Assembly (NCBI GenBank): GCA_029865885.1
Contig: JARXAK010000208.1
Span: 1 to 40,903, forward strand
DNA from: Rhizobium sp.
Lineage (GTDB): Bacteria; Pseudomonadota; Alphaproteobacteria; Rhizobiales; Rhizobiaceae
Direction of reading: 5' to 3'
Length of the DNA: 40,903 bases
Shown: positions 1 to 8,569 of the stretch, piece after piece
How positions within the stretch are numbered: the stretch's first letter is position 1
Layout of the letters: each line of letters starts with the position of its first letter
Notes under the pieces: model-generated
The model's input: only the letters and a program-made list of their open reading frames with translations
What the model was told of the DNA's origin: nothing
Database searches by the model: none
Made by a program: the position numbers and the translations under genes

Positions 1-114
1 TGGCAACAGGCAAAATATCACCTGGACCAAAGTCTCGAAAAGCAAGTATTGGGCAGTAGCGAGGAGAAATACTGGTTCCAGACGTGTAATATGCCATGAA
101 TGAGCGTCCTGCGG

Positions 115-516
115 TTAAAACGTTGCACCGTCAAAAACAACGGTCTGGACAGGCGACACCAACAACAGCGCCACCGGCGCCACCATGCGCGACAGAACCT
201 CCTTGAAATGCTCGTTCAGCTTCCAATCCTAAAACGGCTGGTCGCGAAACACCGTCACGGCATGGTGCTGCTTGAGGATGTCCCGCACCGCCTCCGTGTC
301 GCGCTGCTCCAGCAGCCGCACACGAAGCCCCCGCTCGCCATGCTTCTGTTCCTCAGAGCCCGGCTGACGCTCGCTTGGCTTGCGATCTGGGGCAGACACC
401 ATCTCGCCCGCAGCCGCCTCCAGTTGTCTCACAGCCTGATCCACCTGCCCCCCCCTTTGCCCGGTCCTGCGACACAAAAACTTACGCCGCAACCGCACCT
501 TCGGCATAAGACCCAA
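115..516 (-). pseudogene. Decayed gene of unknown function with in-frame TAG
   Basis: A minus-strand frame opens at a TTG at 516, reads an acidic, Q/E-rich segment and then a compact part (EAVRDILKQHHAVTVFRDQPF), meets a TAG at 229-231, and continues in the same frame as DWKLNEHFKEVLSRMVAPVA followed by a hydrophobic strand and VVFDGATF to a TAA at 115-117. The part after the stop looks as protein-like as the part before it, so I read this as one gene broken by a nonsense change, probably CAG (Gln) to TAG. The 5' end also looks damaged, because a better upstream ATG lies in another frame across a G-rich run near 450. I do not recognise the family. A chance open frame cannot be excluded. Confidence 0.35.
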
Positions 517-786
517 TAACCGGGCCGATCCTTCATGCTTTATTCAGCATACGAGCAAGGTTCCACGTCAAACGGGTGAAGTCAATCAGGCCGAAATCCC
601 GTTTAGGAGAATGTTTTTGCTTTAGAAATTAGGCATGCATGGTGAGCATCCATGCAATCGCTCAGGCCAGGTGCTCACCGCAATGTCGGCACCCAATATC
701 ATCCCCGATTTGCCCAGCATTCGCCCGCAAACCACCCTTCCCCCGGTGCCTGTGACGCTGCGGGAATGAACCCGTCGGCGCTGGCG

Positions 787-915
787 TCAAATGACAAACT
801 TCGCCGACCGCAGCGTTCTGATGCTGCCGCGTTCATCCGGGATCATCTGCGCGCGGATGCGATGCAGACGCTCGACAACCTAAGCGATCGCGTCGCGCGC
901 GCCTGCTTTGTTCAT
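787..915 (-). pseudogene. Short ORF with in-frame TAG, overlapping upstream gene
   Basis: The ATG at 915 overlaps the stop of the preceding minus-strand gene in an ATGA arrangement. The frame reads MNKAGARDAIA, then TAG, then VVERLHRIRAQMIPDERGSI and eleven further residues to a TGA at 787-789, 42 codons in all. The segment after the TAG is amphipathic and charged, as a real helix would be. A CAG to TAG change would restore it. Position and overlap suggest the last gene of the small operon that starts with the DNA methyltransferase. Function unknown. Confidence 0.3.
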
Positions 916-1214
916 CTTGCGTCCCCAAGCCTCCACGAGCCCGACCGCCCATCGAAGCCGGCCAGGTATCCCCGAACGAATTCCGCCTCTTCGGACGCGG
1001 TGACCGCCATCCGGTGCCTGATGTCGGTATCCAGATGCCTGATATCCTTGTAGCCAAGTTTGCGCGGCGGCATGCAAATCCAGTCTGCGGCCACCCGGAC
1101 CGCAGCCCAGCTGGACCAGGGATCGGTCCGGTTGGCGCCATAGACGTGGACGGCGCGCTGGACGGCGCGAAGCCCGCTGAAATAGGCGCGGAGAAAGATC
1201 GGCATCTGCGACAT
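912..1214 (-). CDS. Small hypothetical protein (phage-island type)
   Basis: About 100 residues starting MSQMPIFLRAYFSGLRAVQ. I chose the ATG at 1214 because AGGAGG sits just upstream (in the stretch reading aggaggtggggc before the ATG). Codon 13 of a longer frame opening at 1250 is this Met. The protein has an aromatic, basic N-terminal half, and the C-terminal part holds TASEEAEFVRGYLAGFDG, a plausible helix pair. No recognised domain. It follows the DUF5681-type gene on the same strand after about 130 bases and overlaps the short frame downstream, so it is probably part of the same accessory operon. Confidence 0.45.
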   Translation of the reverse strand: MSQMPIFLRAYFSGLRAVQRAVHVYGANRTDPWSSWAAVRVAADWICMPPRKLGYKDIRHLDTDIRHRMAVTASEEAEFVRGYLAGFDGRSGSWRLGDAR

Positions 1215-1347
1215 GCCCCACCTCCTGGCTTGGTTCATGGTCAAGCCCAAGCCATTGCGTCAGACTGCATCGTTGGTGCGTCCTGCGATCGACCACGTCG
1301 GCCTTTGTGCCGTGATCGTTCCAGGCCTGCGCGGTGTTTTACACCAT

Positions 1348-2241
1348 TCAGCCCGAGCCGCCTGATCCGATCATGCGCTGCAACCTGACGGCAATGGCCT
1401 CGACGTCGACAAGCTTGCCACCCCTGACCTCAGGATAAACAGCCTTGATGGCCGGCAGGACATTCTCCAACCACCAGAGCACGTGTTCGAAGCGCGGGGT
1501 CCGCCATCCCCGCGGCTTTGGCCGGCCGAGGGATCTCCATTTGCGATGCGCAAGCTTCAGGAGCTCGCGCTTGCTGATCCCCTGATATCGCGACAGCTCC
1601 CACATGATCTGAACGTCGGTCTTCTGGAAACGCTTTGGCAGCGCTCGGTTCAGCACTTGCATCATAAACAGGGAGGTCGCATCCGCAGGATGACGAGAGG
1701 CGTCCGCCGGCTCACCAGCAGTCGGAGGGCCAAGCCGCTCCTCTAAAGCCGCCTGGAGAATGGCGGCATCGCGCCATTCACAATCCCGCAGCACTCGCTT
1801 CAGCTCGGTCTCGTCAAACGGACCGATGATCTTGTAGCCGACGCTAACCTCCACAACGATGTCATTGGGATGCGGCAGCACGGTATTGGGATCGCCGCGA
1901 CGGGCCATGACCTCCGCCAGTCGCTGTTGTTGCCGGCCCTTGAAGGTCAACCCAAGCTCGACTTCTTCAGCAACCCTTAGTTGCTCTAGACGTTGGGCGT
2001 CATTGATCAGATAGATCGCGTTGCTGATGGCGTGCTGGCCACCATTGGCTGCCACCTGCAGCAGCTTGCGTATCAGCACCTCCTCCATGCTGATGGTCTG
2101 GGATCGCCCCTCTGCTACAATATTGACGGGGCGGGCAGCTTCTTTCAGCAGGATCTCCTGCAGCGAGGTGAGCTGGTCCGCCCCATCCCGGCTCCCCTCT
2201 CCACCACCACGCCTGCGCAGGCTTTTGCGTCTGATGCTCAT
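1348..2241 (-). CDS. DUF5681-type protein, N-terminally short
   Basis: 297 residues. The segment from about residue 26 (LQEILLKEAARPVNI, then ISMEEVLIRKLLQVAANGG and AISNAIYLI) matches the core of DUF5681 proteins as I know them; these commonly sit beside DNA methyltransferases or terminases in alphaproteobacterial prophages and islands. The N-terminal GQSGNPKGRP-like motif usual in the family is missing here: the protein begins with only a basic stretch, RRKSLRRRGGG. The ATG overlaps the stop of the upstream methyltransferase (ATGA), which indicates translational coupling. The middle (residues about 95-160) and the C-terminal part, rich in W and R, have no motif I can name. A role in DNA modification or packaging is inference from context only. 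Confidence 0.7.
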   Translation of the reverse strand: MSIRRKSLRRRGGGEGSRDGADQLTSLQEILLKEAARPVNIVAEGRSQTISMEEVLIRKLLQVAANGGQHAISNAIYLINDAQRLEQLRVAEEVELGLTFKGRQQQRLAEVMARRGDPNTVLPHPNDIVVEVSVGYKIIGPFDETELKRVLRDCEWRDAAILQAALEERLGPPTAGEPADASRHPADATSLFMMQVLNRALPKRFQKTDVQIMWELSRYQGISKRELLKLAHRKWRSLGRPKPRGWRTPRFEHVLWWLENVLPAIKAVYPEVRGGKLVDVEAIAVRLQRMIGSGGSG

Positions 2242-3617
2242 CGAGATGCTCCCTTTCTGGCCTTCTGCCGTGCTGCGGCCGGTGCATCTTCTTCGCGGCC
2301 TGCCTCAGGTCGTTCGCCGCAGCGCTCGGCGCTGACCGCCAAGAATGTCGCTCCCCGTTCCGCCAGGCGTGCTGGCTCGCCCACGACCCGCTCGAAGCGT
2401 CTGATGATCGTGTCGCAGTAGAGGGGATCCAGTTCGATCAGCCGTGCCACGCGGCCGGATTGCTCCGCCGCAATCAGCGTCGAGCCAGAACCGCCGAAGG
2501 TATCGAGGACAAGGTCTCCGCGCCGCGTGCAGTCGCGGATCGCATCGGCGATCATGGACACTGGCTTGACGGTCGGATGCATGGCGAGTTCCATACTTCG
2601 CTCCGCCCCAAGCGAGCTAACGCCAGGATAGTCCCAGACATTGGTGCGATAGCGCCCGGTCTCCCCAAGGCCAAAATTGTTGATATGCGGGACCTGGCCC
2701 TTCTTGAACACGAAGACGAGTTCATGCTTGGAACGATAAAATGTTCCCATGCCGCCATTGGTCTTGTTCCAGACGCAGAGGTTCTTGAACTCATCGAAGA
2801 CGGCACGACTGGCTTCCAGCAGTTCCCCCATGTGGCGCCAGTCCATGCAGACGAAGGCGATCGCACCATCGCGCAACTGGCTCGCCGCCACCGTCAGCGT
2901 ATCGCGGAGAAAGCCAGTGAAGGCCGCCTCGTCCATTTCCCCCGAGGCCACGGCAAACTCCCGGTGCTTGACGCGACCAAGACCGCTCACATGGCCTGAA
3001 ATTGGAACGTTGTAAGGCGGATCGGTAAAGAGCAGGTCAGCCGCTCCATCGGCGCACAGACGTATGATACCCTCTTGAGCGCGCGCATCACCGCACAGCA
3101 ATCGATGCGGACCGAGTTCCCACAGATCGCCAGCCCGCGACACGGCCGGACCTGATGCGACAGGTTCTATGGCATCGGCCCTATCATCCACCGAGGAGCG
3201 CTGCTCCCCATCAATGATGAAGTCGATCTCCGTCGTGGAAAAGCCCAGCAGTTCGATATCGAAGTTGAGATCGATCAGGCCCTGCATCTCGATCGCCAGG
3301 ATATCGCGATCCCAGCCGGCATTCTCCGCCAGTTTGTTGTCGGCAAGGATGTAAGCCCTCACCTCGTCGCGCGACAAATGCGACAGTATCCGTACCGGCA
3401 CCTCTGTCATACCGATCATCCTGGCAGCAGCAACGCGACCGTGACCGGCAATGATGGTATGGTCGTCGGCGATCAGAACAGGATTGCAAAATCCGAACCG
3501 CCTGATGCTGTCGGCGATCTGACTGATCTGCTTCTTCGAATGAGTACGGGCATTATCAGCATAGGGGATAAGCGTGTCGATCGCGCACGACTGTTCGCTT
3601 GGCAAATGCATCTGCAT
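2238..3617 (-). CDS. ParB-N-like / DNA adenine-cytosine methyltransferase
   Basis: 459 residues. Residues about 10-120 form a ParB/Srx-like N-terminal domain (IPYADNARTHS, then ADDHTIIAGHGRVAAARMIG and ADNKLAENAGWD). Residues about 160-420 are an N4/N6 DNA methyltransferase of the class with the catalytic motif first: DPPY at 199-202, HPTVKP at 347-352, and the SAM-binding FGGSGST at 374-380 near the end. It should transfer a methyl group from S-adenosylmethionine to an exocyclic amino group in DNA; the target sequence cannot be read from the protein. GGAG lies 8-9 bases before the ATG. No restriction endonuclease is adjacent, so it looks like an orphan methylase of phage or island origin. 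The DUF5681-type gene follows with a 4-base overlap. Confidence 0.92.
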   Translation of the reverse strand: MQMHLPSEQSCAIDTLIPYADNARTHSKKQISQIADSIRRFGFCNPVLIADDHTIIAGHGRVAAARMIGMTEVPVRILSHLSRDEVRAYILADNKLAENAGWDRDILAIEMQGLIDLNFDIELLGFSTTEIDFIIDGEQRSSVDDRADAIEPVASGPAVSRAGDLWELGPHRLLCGDARAQEGIIRLCADGAADLLFTDPPYNVPISGHVSGLGRVKHREFAVASGEMDEAAFTGFLRDTLTVAASQLRDGAIAFVCMDWRHMGELLEASRAVFDEFKNLCVWNKTNGGMGTFYRSKHELVFVFKKGQVPHINNFGLGETGRYRTNVWDYPGVSSLGAERSMELAMHPTVKPVSMIADAIRDCTRRGDLVLDTFGGSGSTLIAAEQSGRVARLIELDPLYCDTIIRRFERVVGEPARLAERGATFLAVSAERCGERPEAGREEDAPAAARQKARKGASR

Positions 3618-4947
3618 TCTCCGTGAGAGTGTGGTTTGCGTTTGTTGAACTTCAGTGCGGCGCCGCTGAGATGAAACTATCCGCGAACAGGCCAGCCCCT
3701 CAACGGGGTGCGGATCGAAAGCAAAAGTGTTTCACGCAAAATAGCTGTTTCTAATATAGGCTTCAAACACCCTTTGAAGGCCCTTTTAGGGGGCCTTTAG
3801 GGATCTTCAAATGCAAGGCTGTCAAAGCGGGTCAAAATCGACCGAAATGGAGAATTTTATTCCAAATCCCTGCTGCCAAAAGGCCAGGAAAGCACGGATT
3901 GCAGCGGCATTCCCGGTAAAAAAGCGCCATGAAACAGCGACAATTGCAAAAATATTGTCATGATTTCAAATATTTGCAAGAGGTATATCGAGGCGCGCGC
4001 CGCGCGATGTTTTGCGGATTTGCGTCACACACCGAAGGCCGAAAGCATGGTCATAAACTTAGAATTCTTCATCCTCGACGACGGTGGTCAAACTCGCTCG
4101 TTCGTCTTGCAAGATACGTCAATACGAACCTCGTCACCATCGAGTGGGTGATAGGCGAGGCACCGGCGAAACGCGATGGACCGGAAACCGGCCTGCAATT
4201 CCGGCGTGGCACTCTATTGCGCGGCGCATCGCCCAGGGGATTGCGCAATTCCGCAATGAAACACATAGTTGCTGTGGCGTGGACTGAGATTTTCACAAGG
4301 CTGGGTGGGAACTTCAATATCACCCGAGCAAGGGTATGGCTGCTTGATCGCACACATTCAGTCAGGGACCCATCCTGAACCCTCGCCGTGTGAGATCCCC
4401 CTCTTTGTTGAGCAATACGGATGCTCTCAATTTCCCGATTTGGGCCTGAACCGCGAAACAACCGCCTCCCCTCAACTCAATGCAAAGCTGTACCGACTAA
4501 CTGCAATTCACTACAGCGAAACGACAATTCGTGATCACACAACGACAATACAATCGCATATGTATAGCCCACCCGGATCATCGATCTGCCCAAGCTTCGC
4601 GCGATCCACCAAGCCGCAACCGCAGAAGATGACAGTTCCAACCCGCAATCTTCAACGGCCCGATTACCTACATCTTTGAAATCACTAGATGCTTGGCCTC
4701 AACATCAAATCTGGGACCACAAATCCCGCAGCAGGCACCGACAGGCATGAATAAACGCGCAGCCAACCTTCTTTTTATCAATAAATTCAAGGACATAAAC
4801 CAAATTTGGTGACGCTAAGTGTTACACTCAAGCGGACTAATCAAGTGTGTCAGAATTCGGCGCCAGCGTGCTTGTCGGAACAATTCCGGGTGTACAGTCA
4901 CTCTCTTGCGCCCAACCGCCGCAACCACTACCTTTCCGTGTGGGTTG
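3618..4947. other. Gene-poor, lower-GC stretch
   Basis: Over 1.3 kb I find no frame that I would defend as a gene. Several open frames of 60-150 codons exist on both strands, but they overlap each other, lack ribosome binding sites and have unlike-protein composition. Base composition is more AT-rich than the flanks, especially 3,720-4,080 and 4,470-4,830. It looks like decayed or recently inserted DNA between the methyltransferase operon and the broken gene at 4,961. Confidence 0.5.
3771..3802. repeat. Long inverted repeat upstream of methyltransferase
   Basis: The stretch contains AAGGCCC (3777-3783) and its exact inverse GGGCCTT (3791-3797) around a 7-base loop. An outer CCCT (from 3771) pairs with AGGG (to 3802). 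It lies about 155 bases upstream of the methyltransferase start. It could act as a terminator protecting the island operon from upstream transcription or as a regulatory hairpin; there is no clean U-tract. Confidence 0.4.
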
Positions 4948-4960
4948 GGAGGAGAGTTGT

Positions 4961-5614
4961 ATGGCACGCGCTGCGAAGAAGCTTGTAAGACCGTATTTGT
5001 TTTCTCAGGTGTTTTAGGGCACGGCAGCCAGTTTGGACAAAGCTGGTCTCTTCGATCCCGTCCTCAATTCCGACAGCAAGCTCTTCATCGAGCCGCTGCT
5101 GCTGGAAGGCAGCGACAACCCCCACATGACTGCCGCATATGACCAACTTCGCAAGCACTTCGAAAAGGCTGTGAAGCTTCTGGCAGCAAGCAGAACCGTC
5201 AACGATCCTGCGTGGAAGGCAGCTCGTCGGATACTGGATCTGAAGGAGAGATCCGAAACCTGCCTAGGATACGGCGGGTCAAGTATCAGTGGAAACTCCA
5301 GATCAGAGGAGTTGAGAGAAAGGATCTTGACCACCACCAAGCAGATTATAGAGCTTGGCGAGGACAATCCCGAGATCATCTCTCTTATGGGGATGTTCGA
5401 AGAAGGCGTTGGACCCGACACAATCAGTGACTTGACTACACTCGCCATTTTGCCTGCGTTGTGTGCGCTCACTGAAGAGTTCTGCAAACAGAACGGAGTG
5501 CCAGTGCGTCAGTTCACGGATTACTTCAATGCAATGCTTCCGGAGAACCCTATCGATCCTGCCAGACCCATTCTTCTCGTTCCGCAGGATATCTTAAGCG
5601 ATCTACCGCTTTAA
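4961..5614 (+). pseudogene. Truncated, nonsense-broken gene of unknown family
   Basis: A strong Shine-Dalgarno (GGGAGGAG) precedes an ATG at 4961. The frame reads MARAAKKLVRPYLFSQVF, meets TAG at 5015-5017 and continues in the same frame as GTAASLDKAGLFDPVLNSDS to a TAA at 5612-5614. The body (about 200 residues) is clearly protein-like: KLFIEPLLLEG, then TCLGYGGSSI, GMFEEGVGPDTISDL and RPILLVPQDILSDLPL. It ends abruptly in what looks like the middle of a domain, and the next bases resemble a tRNA T-arm, so I infer a 3' truncation at a recombination junction as well as an internal stop near codon 19. The part from a TTG at 5033 could still be translated. I do not know the function; the genomic setting is a mobile or defence-type island. 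Confidence 0.6.
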
Positions 5615-5650
5615 GAGGATTCGAACCGACAACTCCGTTGTTCAGTCGCA
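5615..5650 (-). other. tRNA T-arm-like fragment, possible attachment-site scar
   Basis: Read on the minus strand this stretch contains GTCGGTTCGAATCC, which carries the TTCGAATCC core typical of a tRNA T-loop and 3' stem half. Upstream on that strand I could not fold the rest of a cloverleaf, so a complete tRNA is not present. It abuts the truncated gene ending at 5614. A 3' tRNA remnant at the edge of an island would fit integrase-mediated insertion. The T-stem pairing is poor, so chance resemblance remains possible. Confidence 0.3.
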
Positions 5651-5918
5651 GTGCAGCTTTGTTTTCCTTGTATATTGGACGGCAAGTTGCGTTTCGAAAT
5701 GGCCGGAAGCGGACATCAGAGGATCTGGTGCCGTTGTTCGAGTTGGGCCCGGAGCGGAAATGATTTCCGAAACGGAGGCTGCAAGCGGAATGTCCTTTTA
5801 TCGGCATCGCTTAGGAATAGCTCCTACAGTTTGGAGCCTCGCCCTCGCTTACCGCCCGCTAAAGGCGAAGAAAGAAGCGCAGCCAAAGACCGCGCGTCCT
5901 CCTTTCTGCTCAGCCATT

Positions 5919-6692
5919 TCAATGCAATCCAAACAGCCCGAGCAGTTCCTCTCGCTGGCGCACAAAACCAGAAGCGCTGCGATCACGCGGCCGGGGCAAG
6001 TCGATGTCTATCAGCCGGGGTTCACCGCCCTTCTCGCGGGGGAGGATCAGGATGCGGTCGGCGAGGAATATCGCTTCTTCGAGATCGTGGGTGACTAGCA
6101 CCGTCGTTACGTCTTCCTCCTTCCAGATCCGTGCCAGTTCCTGCTGCATGCCGATCTTGGTCATGGCATCCAGCGCACCCAGCGGTTCGTCCAGCAGCAG
6201 GATTTCCGGCTGGACGGCGAGCGCGCGGGCAATCCCGACCCTTTGCGCCATGCCGCCCGAGAGCTGGCGCGGATAGGCGGTTTCGAAGCCCTTGAGGCCA
6301 ACAAGATCGACGTAACGCTGCGAGATGAAGCGCGCCTCTTCGCGGGAGAGGCCCCTCGTCTCAAGGCCGAAGCCGATGTTATCGATGACGGTCAGCCAGG
6401 GCAGAAGGCGCGGTTCCTGGAAGATGACGGCCCGTTCGGTGCCAACGCCGCGGATGCGACGGCCGTCGATCAGAACATCGCCGCTGTTCGCATCTTCAAG
6501 GCCGGCAAGAATGCGCAGAAGCGTCGTCTTGCCCGAACCGCTTGCGCCGACGATCGCCAGGCTTTCGCCGGAGCGGATGGTGAGGTTGAGATCCTTCAAG
6601 ACGGGCAGCGGCTGATCGTTGAGAGTGTAGGTCTTGGAGAGGTGACGGATCGTCACCTCTCCGCGAATGCTGTTCGACTGAGCGAGCGCCAT
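5919..6692 (-). CDS. SsuB-type ABC transporter ATP-binding protein
   Basis: 257 residues, normal length for the nitrate/sulfonate/taurine importer ATPases. Walker A is GASGSGKTT (residues about 50-58), the Q-loop lies in VIFQEPRLLPW, the signature is LSGGMAQRVGIARAL, Walker B is ILLLDEPLGALD, and the switch His is in VLVTHDLEEA. It should power uptake of an organosulfur compound together with the permease and binding protein encoded just upstream. Its ATG comes 2 bases after the binding-protein stop, so it is the last gene of a four-gene minus-strand operon. The FQEPRLLPW motif is characteristic of the SsuB/TauB/NrtD branch. The substrate is not readable from the sequence. Confidence 0.93.
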   Translation of the reverse strand: MALAQSNSIRGEVTIRHLSKTYTLNDQPLPVLKDLNLTIRSGESLAIVGASGSGKTTLLRILAGLEDANSGDVLIDGRRIRGVGTERAVIFQEPRLLPWLTVIDNIGFGLETRGLSREEARFISQRYVDLVGLKGFETAYPRQLSGGMAQRVGIARALAVQPEILLLDEPLGALDAMTKIGMQQELARIWKEEDVTTVLVTHDLEEAIFLADRILILPREKGGEPRLIDIDLPRPRDRSASGFVRQREELLGLFGLH

Positions 6693-6694
6693 GG

Positions 6695-7672
6695 TCAGTT
6701 GCTCGCCGTCTCGGGGGAATAGAGGATCTCGTTGGCCGAGAGCTGGCCCTCCTTCAGCTTGCCTTCTCGAACCAGAACGTCGATCCAGAACTGCAGGTCG
6801 CGCTCGACCGCCTTGCCGCCGGGGCGCACACCATAGCCTCGGAAGAACTGGGCGATGTCAGGGTTTTCGCCGCGTTCGGCCAGAGCCTTGGCAAGGATCG
6901 CCTTGGTTTCCTCAGGGTTTTCGCGGGCATAATCGAGGGCGCGCTCGGACTGTTCGACGAAGACCTTGGCGGCTTCCGGGTGCTTTTCGATGAAATCGCG
7001 GCGCAAGACGATGAAGCCACCGGCGATTTCGCCCAGAACATCGGTGTCGTCGAAGATCGCGCGGAGCCCGCCCTTCTGCTTCGCCGCACCTTCAAAGGTC
7101 GTCTGCCAGTAGCCAAATGCCGATACGTCGACCTGGCCGGAGCGCAGGACCTGCTCGAGCTGCGGGCCAGGAACGACGATCTGGTTGGCGGCATCCGACG
7201 GCAACCCGACGGAATGCAGAGCCTCGCGGATCGTGTAGTCGAGATGCGCACCCAGCGTGTTCACTGCGACGGTCTTTCCGGCAATGTCCTTGATGTCGCG
7301 GATGGGGCTGTCTTCCAGCACGTAGAAAATCGACTGGACTTCGTCGTTGATGCCGTTCGACGGATACGCCGCGACGAAATCGTTGCCCCCGATGATCGAG
7401 TTCAAGACAGCAGAGGTGGCAGCACTGCCGATCTCGACATCGCCGGAGGCCAGCGCAATCAGCGAGACCGGGCCGCCAGTTGCATAGCCGACATTCTCGA
7501 TGGTGATGCCGGTGTCATCGAAATAGCCCAGCTCGGCAGCAAGCTCGTGGGCGGACAGTCCGCCCTGGCTGGCAAGATAGCGGAACTTGACCTCCTCGGC
7601 AGCGAAGGCGGAGCCTGAGAGCGCAAAGGTAATCGCGGCGGAGAGGAGGAGCTTGCGGGAGTGGAAGGTCAT
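6695..7672 (-). CDS. SsuA/NrtA-type periplasmic binding protein
   Basis: 325 residues from the ATG at 7672, chosen because it starts a proper Sec signal peptide (MTFHSRKLLLSAAITFALSG, cleavage after SAFA) and AAGGAAA precedes it; a longer frame to 7780 adds unlike-signal sequence. The mature protein has the family's layout: LAAELGYFDDTGITIE, then GPVSLIALASGDVEIG, VVPGPQLEQVLRSGQVD and FIVLRRDFIEKHPEA. It should capture a sulfonate or similar sulfur compound in the periplasm and pass it to the permease encoded upstream. It sits third in the operon monooxygenase, permease, binding protein, ATPase. Confidence 0.9.
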   Translation of the reverse strand: MTFHSRKLLLSAAITFALSGSAFAAEEVKFRYLASQGGLSAHELAAELGYFDDTGITIENVGYATGGPVSLIALASGDVEIGSAATSAVLNSIIGGNDFVAAYPSNGINDEVQSIFYVLEDSPIRDIKDIAGKTVAVNTLGAHLDYTIREALHSVGLPSDAANQIVVPGPQLEQVLRSGQVDVSAFGYWQTTFEGAAKQKGGLRAIFDDTDVLGEIAGGFIVLRRDFIEKHPEAAKVFVEQSERALDYARENPEETKAILAKALAERGENPDIAQFFRGYGVRPGGKAVERDLQFWIDVLVREGKLKEGQLSANEILYSPETASN

Positions 7673-7718
7673 GGGAGTTTCCTTGGATAACGTGATGGAG
7701 GATGCGTGCGATGTCTGG

Positions 7719-8558
7719 TCAGGCCCAGCGGCATAGTCGCCGCTGCAGAAGGACGAGGGCGGCGTTCGCGGCGAGGCCAAGCAGCGCGAGAAGCAGGATG
7801 GCCGCGAACATCAGCGGGATCTGGAAGTTGTATTGGGCATTCATCACTTGGAAGCCGATGCCCTTGTTGGCACCGATCATCTCGGCCGCGATGAGGAGCA
7901 GCAGCGCCGTCGTCGCGGAAAGGCGAAGGCCAACGAAGATGGCGGGCACCGAGGCTGGAAGCACGACACGACGGAATATCTGCAGAGAGCCAGCACCATA
8001 AGTGCGAGCCATCTCGATTAGCTTCTTGTCGACCTCCTTCACCCCACCGATCGTCGACAGGAGGATCGGGAAGAGCGTCGCCCAGAAGATGACGAAGACC
8101 TTGGAGGCTTCTCCGAGACCGAGAAGCAGGATGAAGACCGGATAAAGGGCGAGCGCCGAGGTCTGGCGGAAGAACTGCAAGAGCGGATCGAGTGCCCGCT
8201 CGACAGCCCTGACCTGTCCCATGAAGAGGCCGAGCGGAATGCCAAGGCCGACGGCGGCAGCAAAGGCGATGCCGGAGCGCTGCAGACTGATCGCGATGTC
8301 ATCGACGATGGCGCCCGAGGAGAGCGCCTTCCACAAAGCGCCGATGATCTGATCGAGCGGCGGGAAGACGGATGCGTTCACCCAGCCGAGTTTTGACGAG
8401 GCCTGCCAGAGGATGAGGAAGGCGATCACGAGACCATAGCGGCCAAGTAAAGGCGTGATTGCTGCCGTTGCCTGACTGAGCCAGCGGGGTGCGGTGTCAA
8501 CATTCGGTGAGAGATCGAGGCCATAGGCCCGTCCGTGATGGATGTCTTCGTAGGACAT
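7719..8558 (-). CDS. SsuC-type ABC transporter permease
   Basis: About 279 residues with six or so hydrophobic segments. The EAA-like loop that contacts the ATPase is visible as EMARTYGAGSLQIFRRVVLP followed by ASVPAIFVGLRL, typical of the sulfonate/nitrate/taurine permeases. I placed the start at the ATG at 8558, which has GAGGAGG 8 bases upstream; an alternative ATG at 8573 overlaps the upstream stop. It lies between the monooxygenase and the binding-protein genes and should form the inner-membrane channel of this importer. Confidence 0.92.
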   Translation of the reverse strand: MSYEDIHHGRAYGLDLSPNVDTAPRWLSQATAAITPLLGRYGLVIAFLILWQASSKLGWVNASVFPPLDQIIGALWKALSSGAIVDDIAISLQRSGIAFAAAVGLGIPLGLFMGQVRAVERALDPLLQFFRQTSALALYPVFILLLGLGEASKVFVIFWATLFPILLSTIGGVKEVDKKLIEMARTYGAGSLQIFRRVVLPASVPAIFVGLRLSATTALLLLIAAEMIGANKGIGFQVMNAQYNFQIPLMFAAILLLALLGLAANAALVLLQRRLCRWA

Positions 8559-8569
8559 GGGCGACCTCC

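Noticed and set aside
3929-4461. Overlapping ORFs of 63-149 codons between the methyltransferase and the broken gene
   Set aside because: They overlap on both strands, have no ribosome sites and no protein-like patterning.
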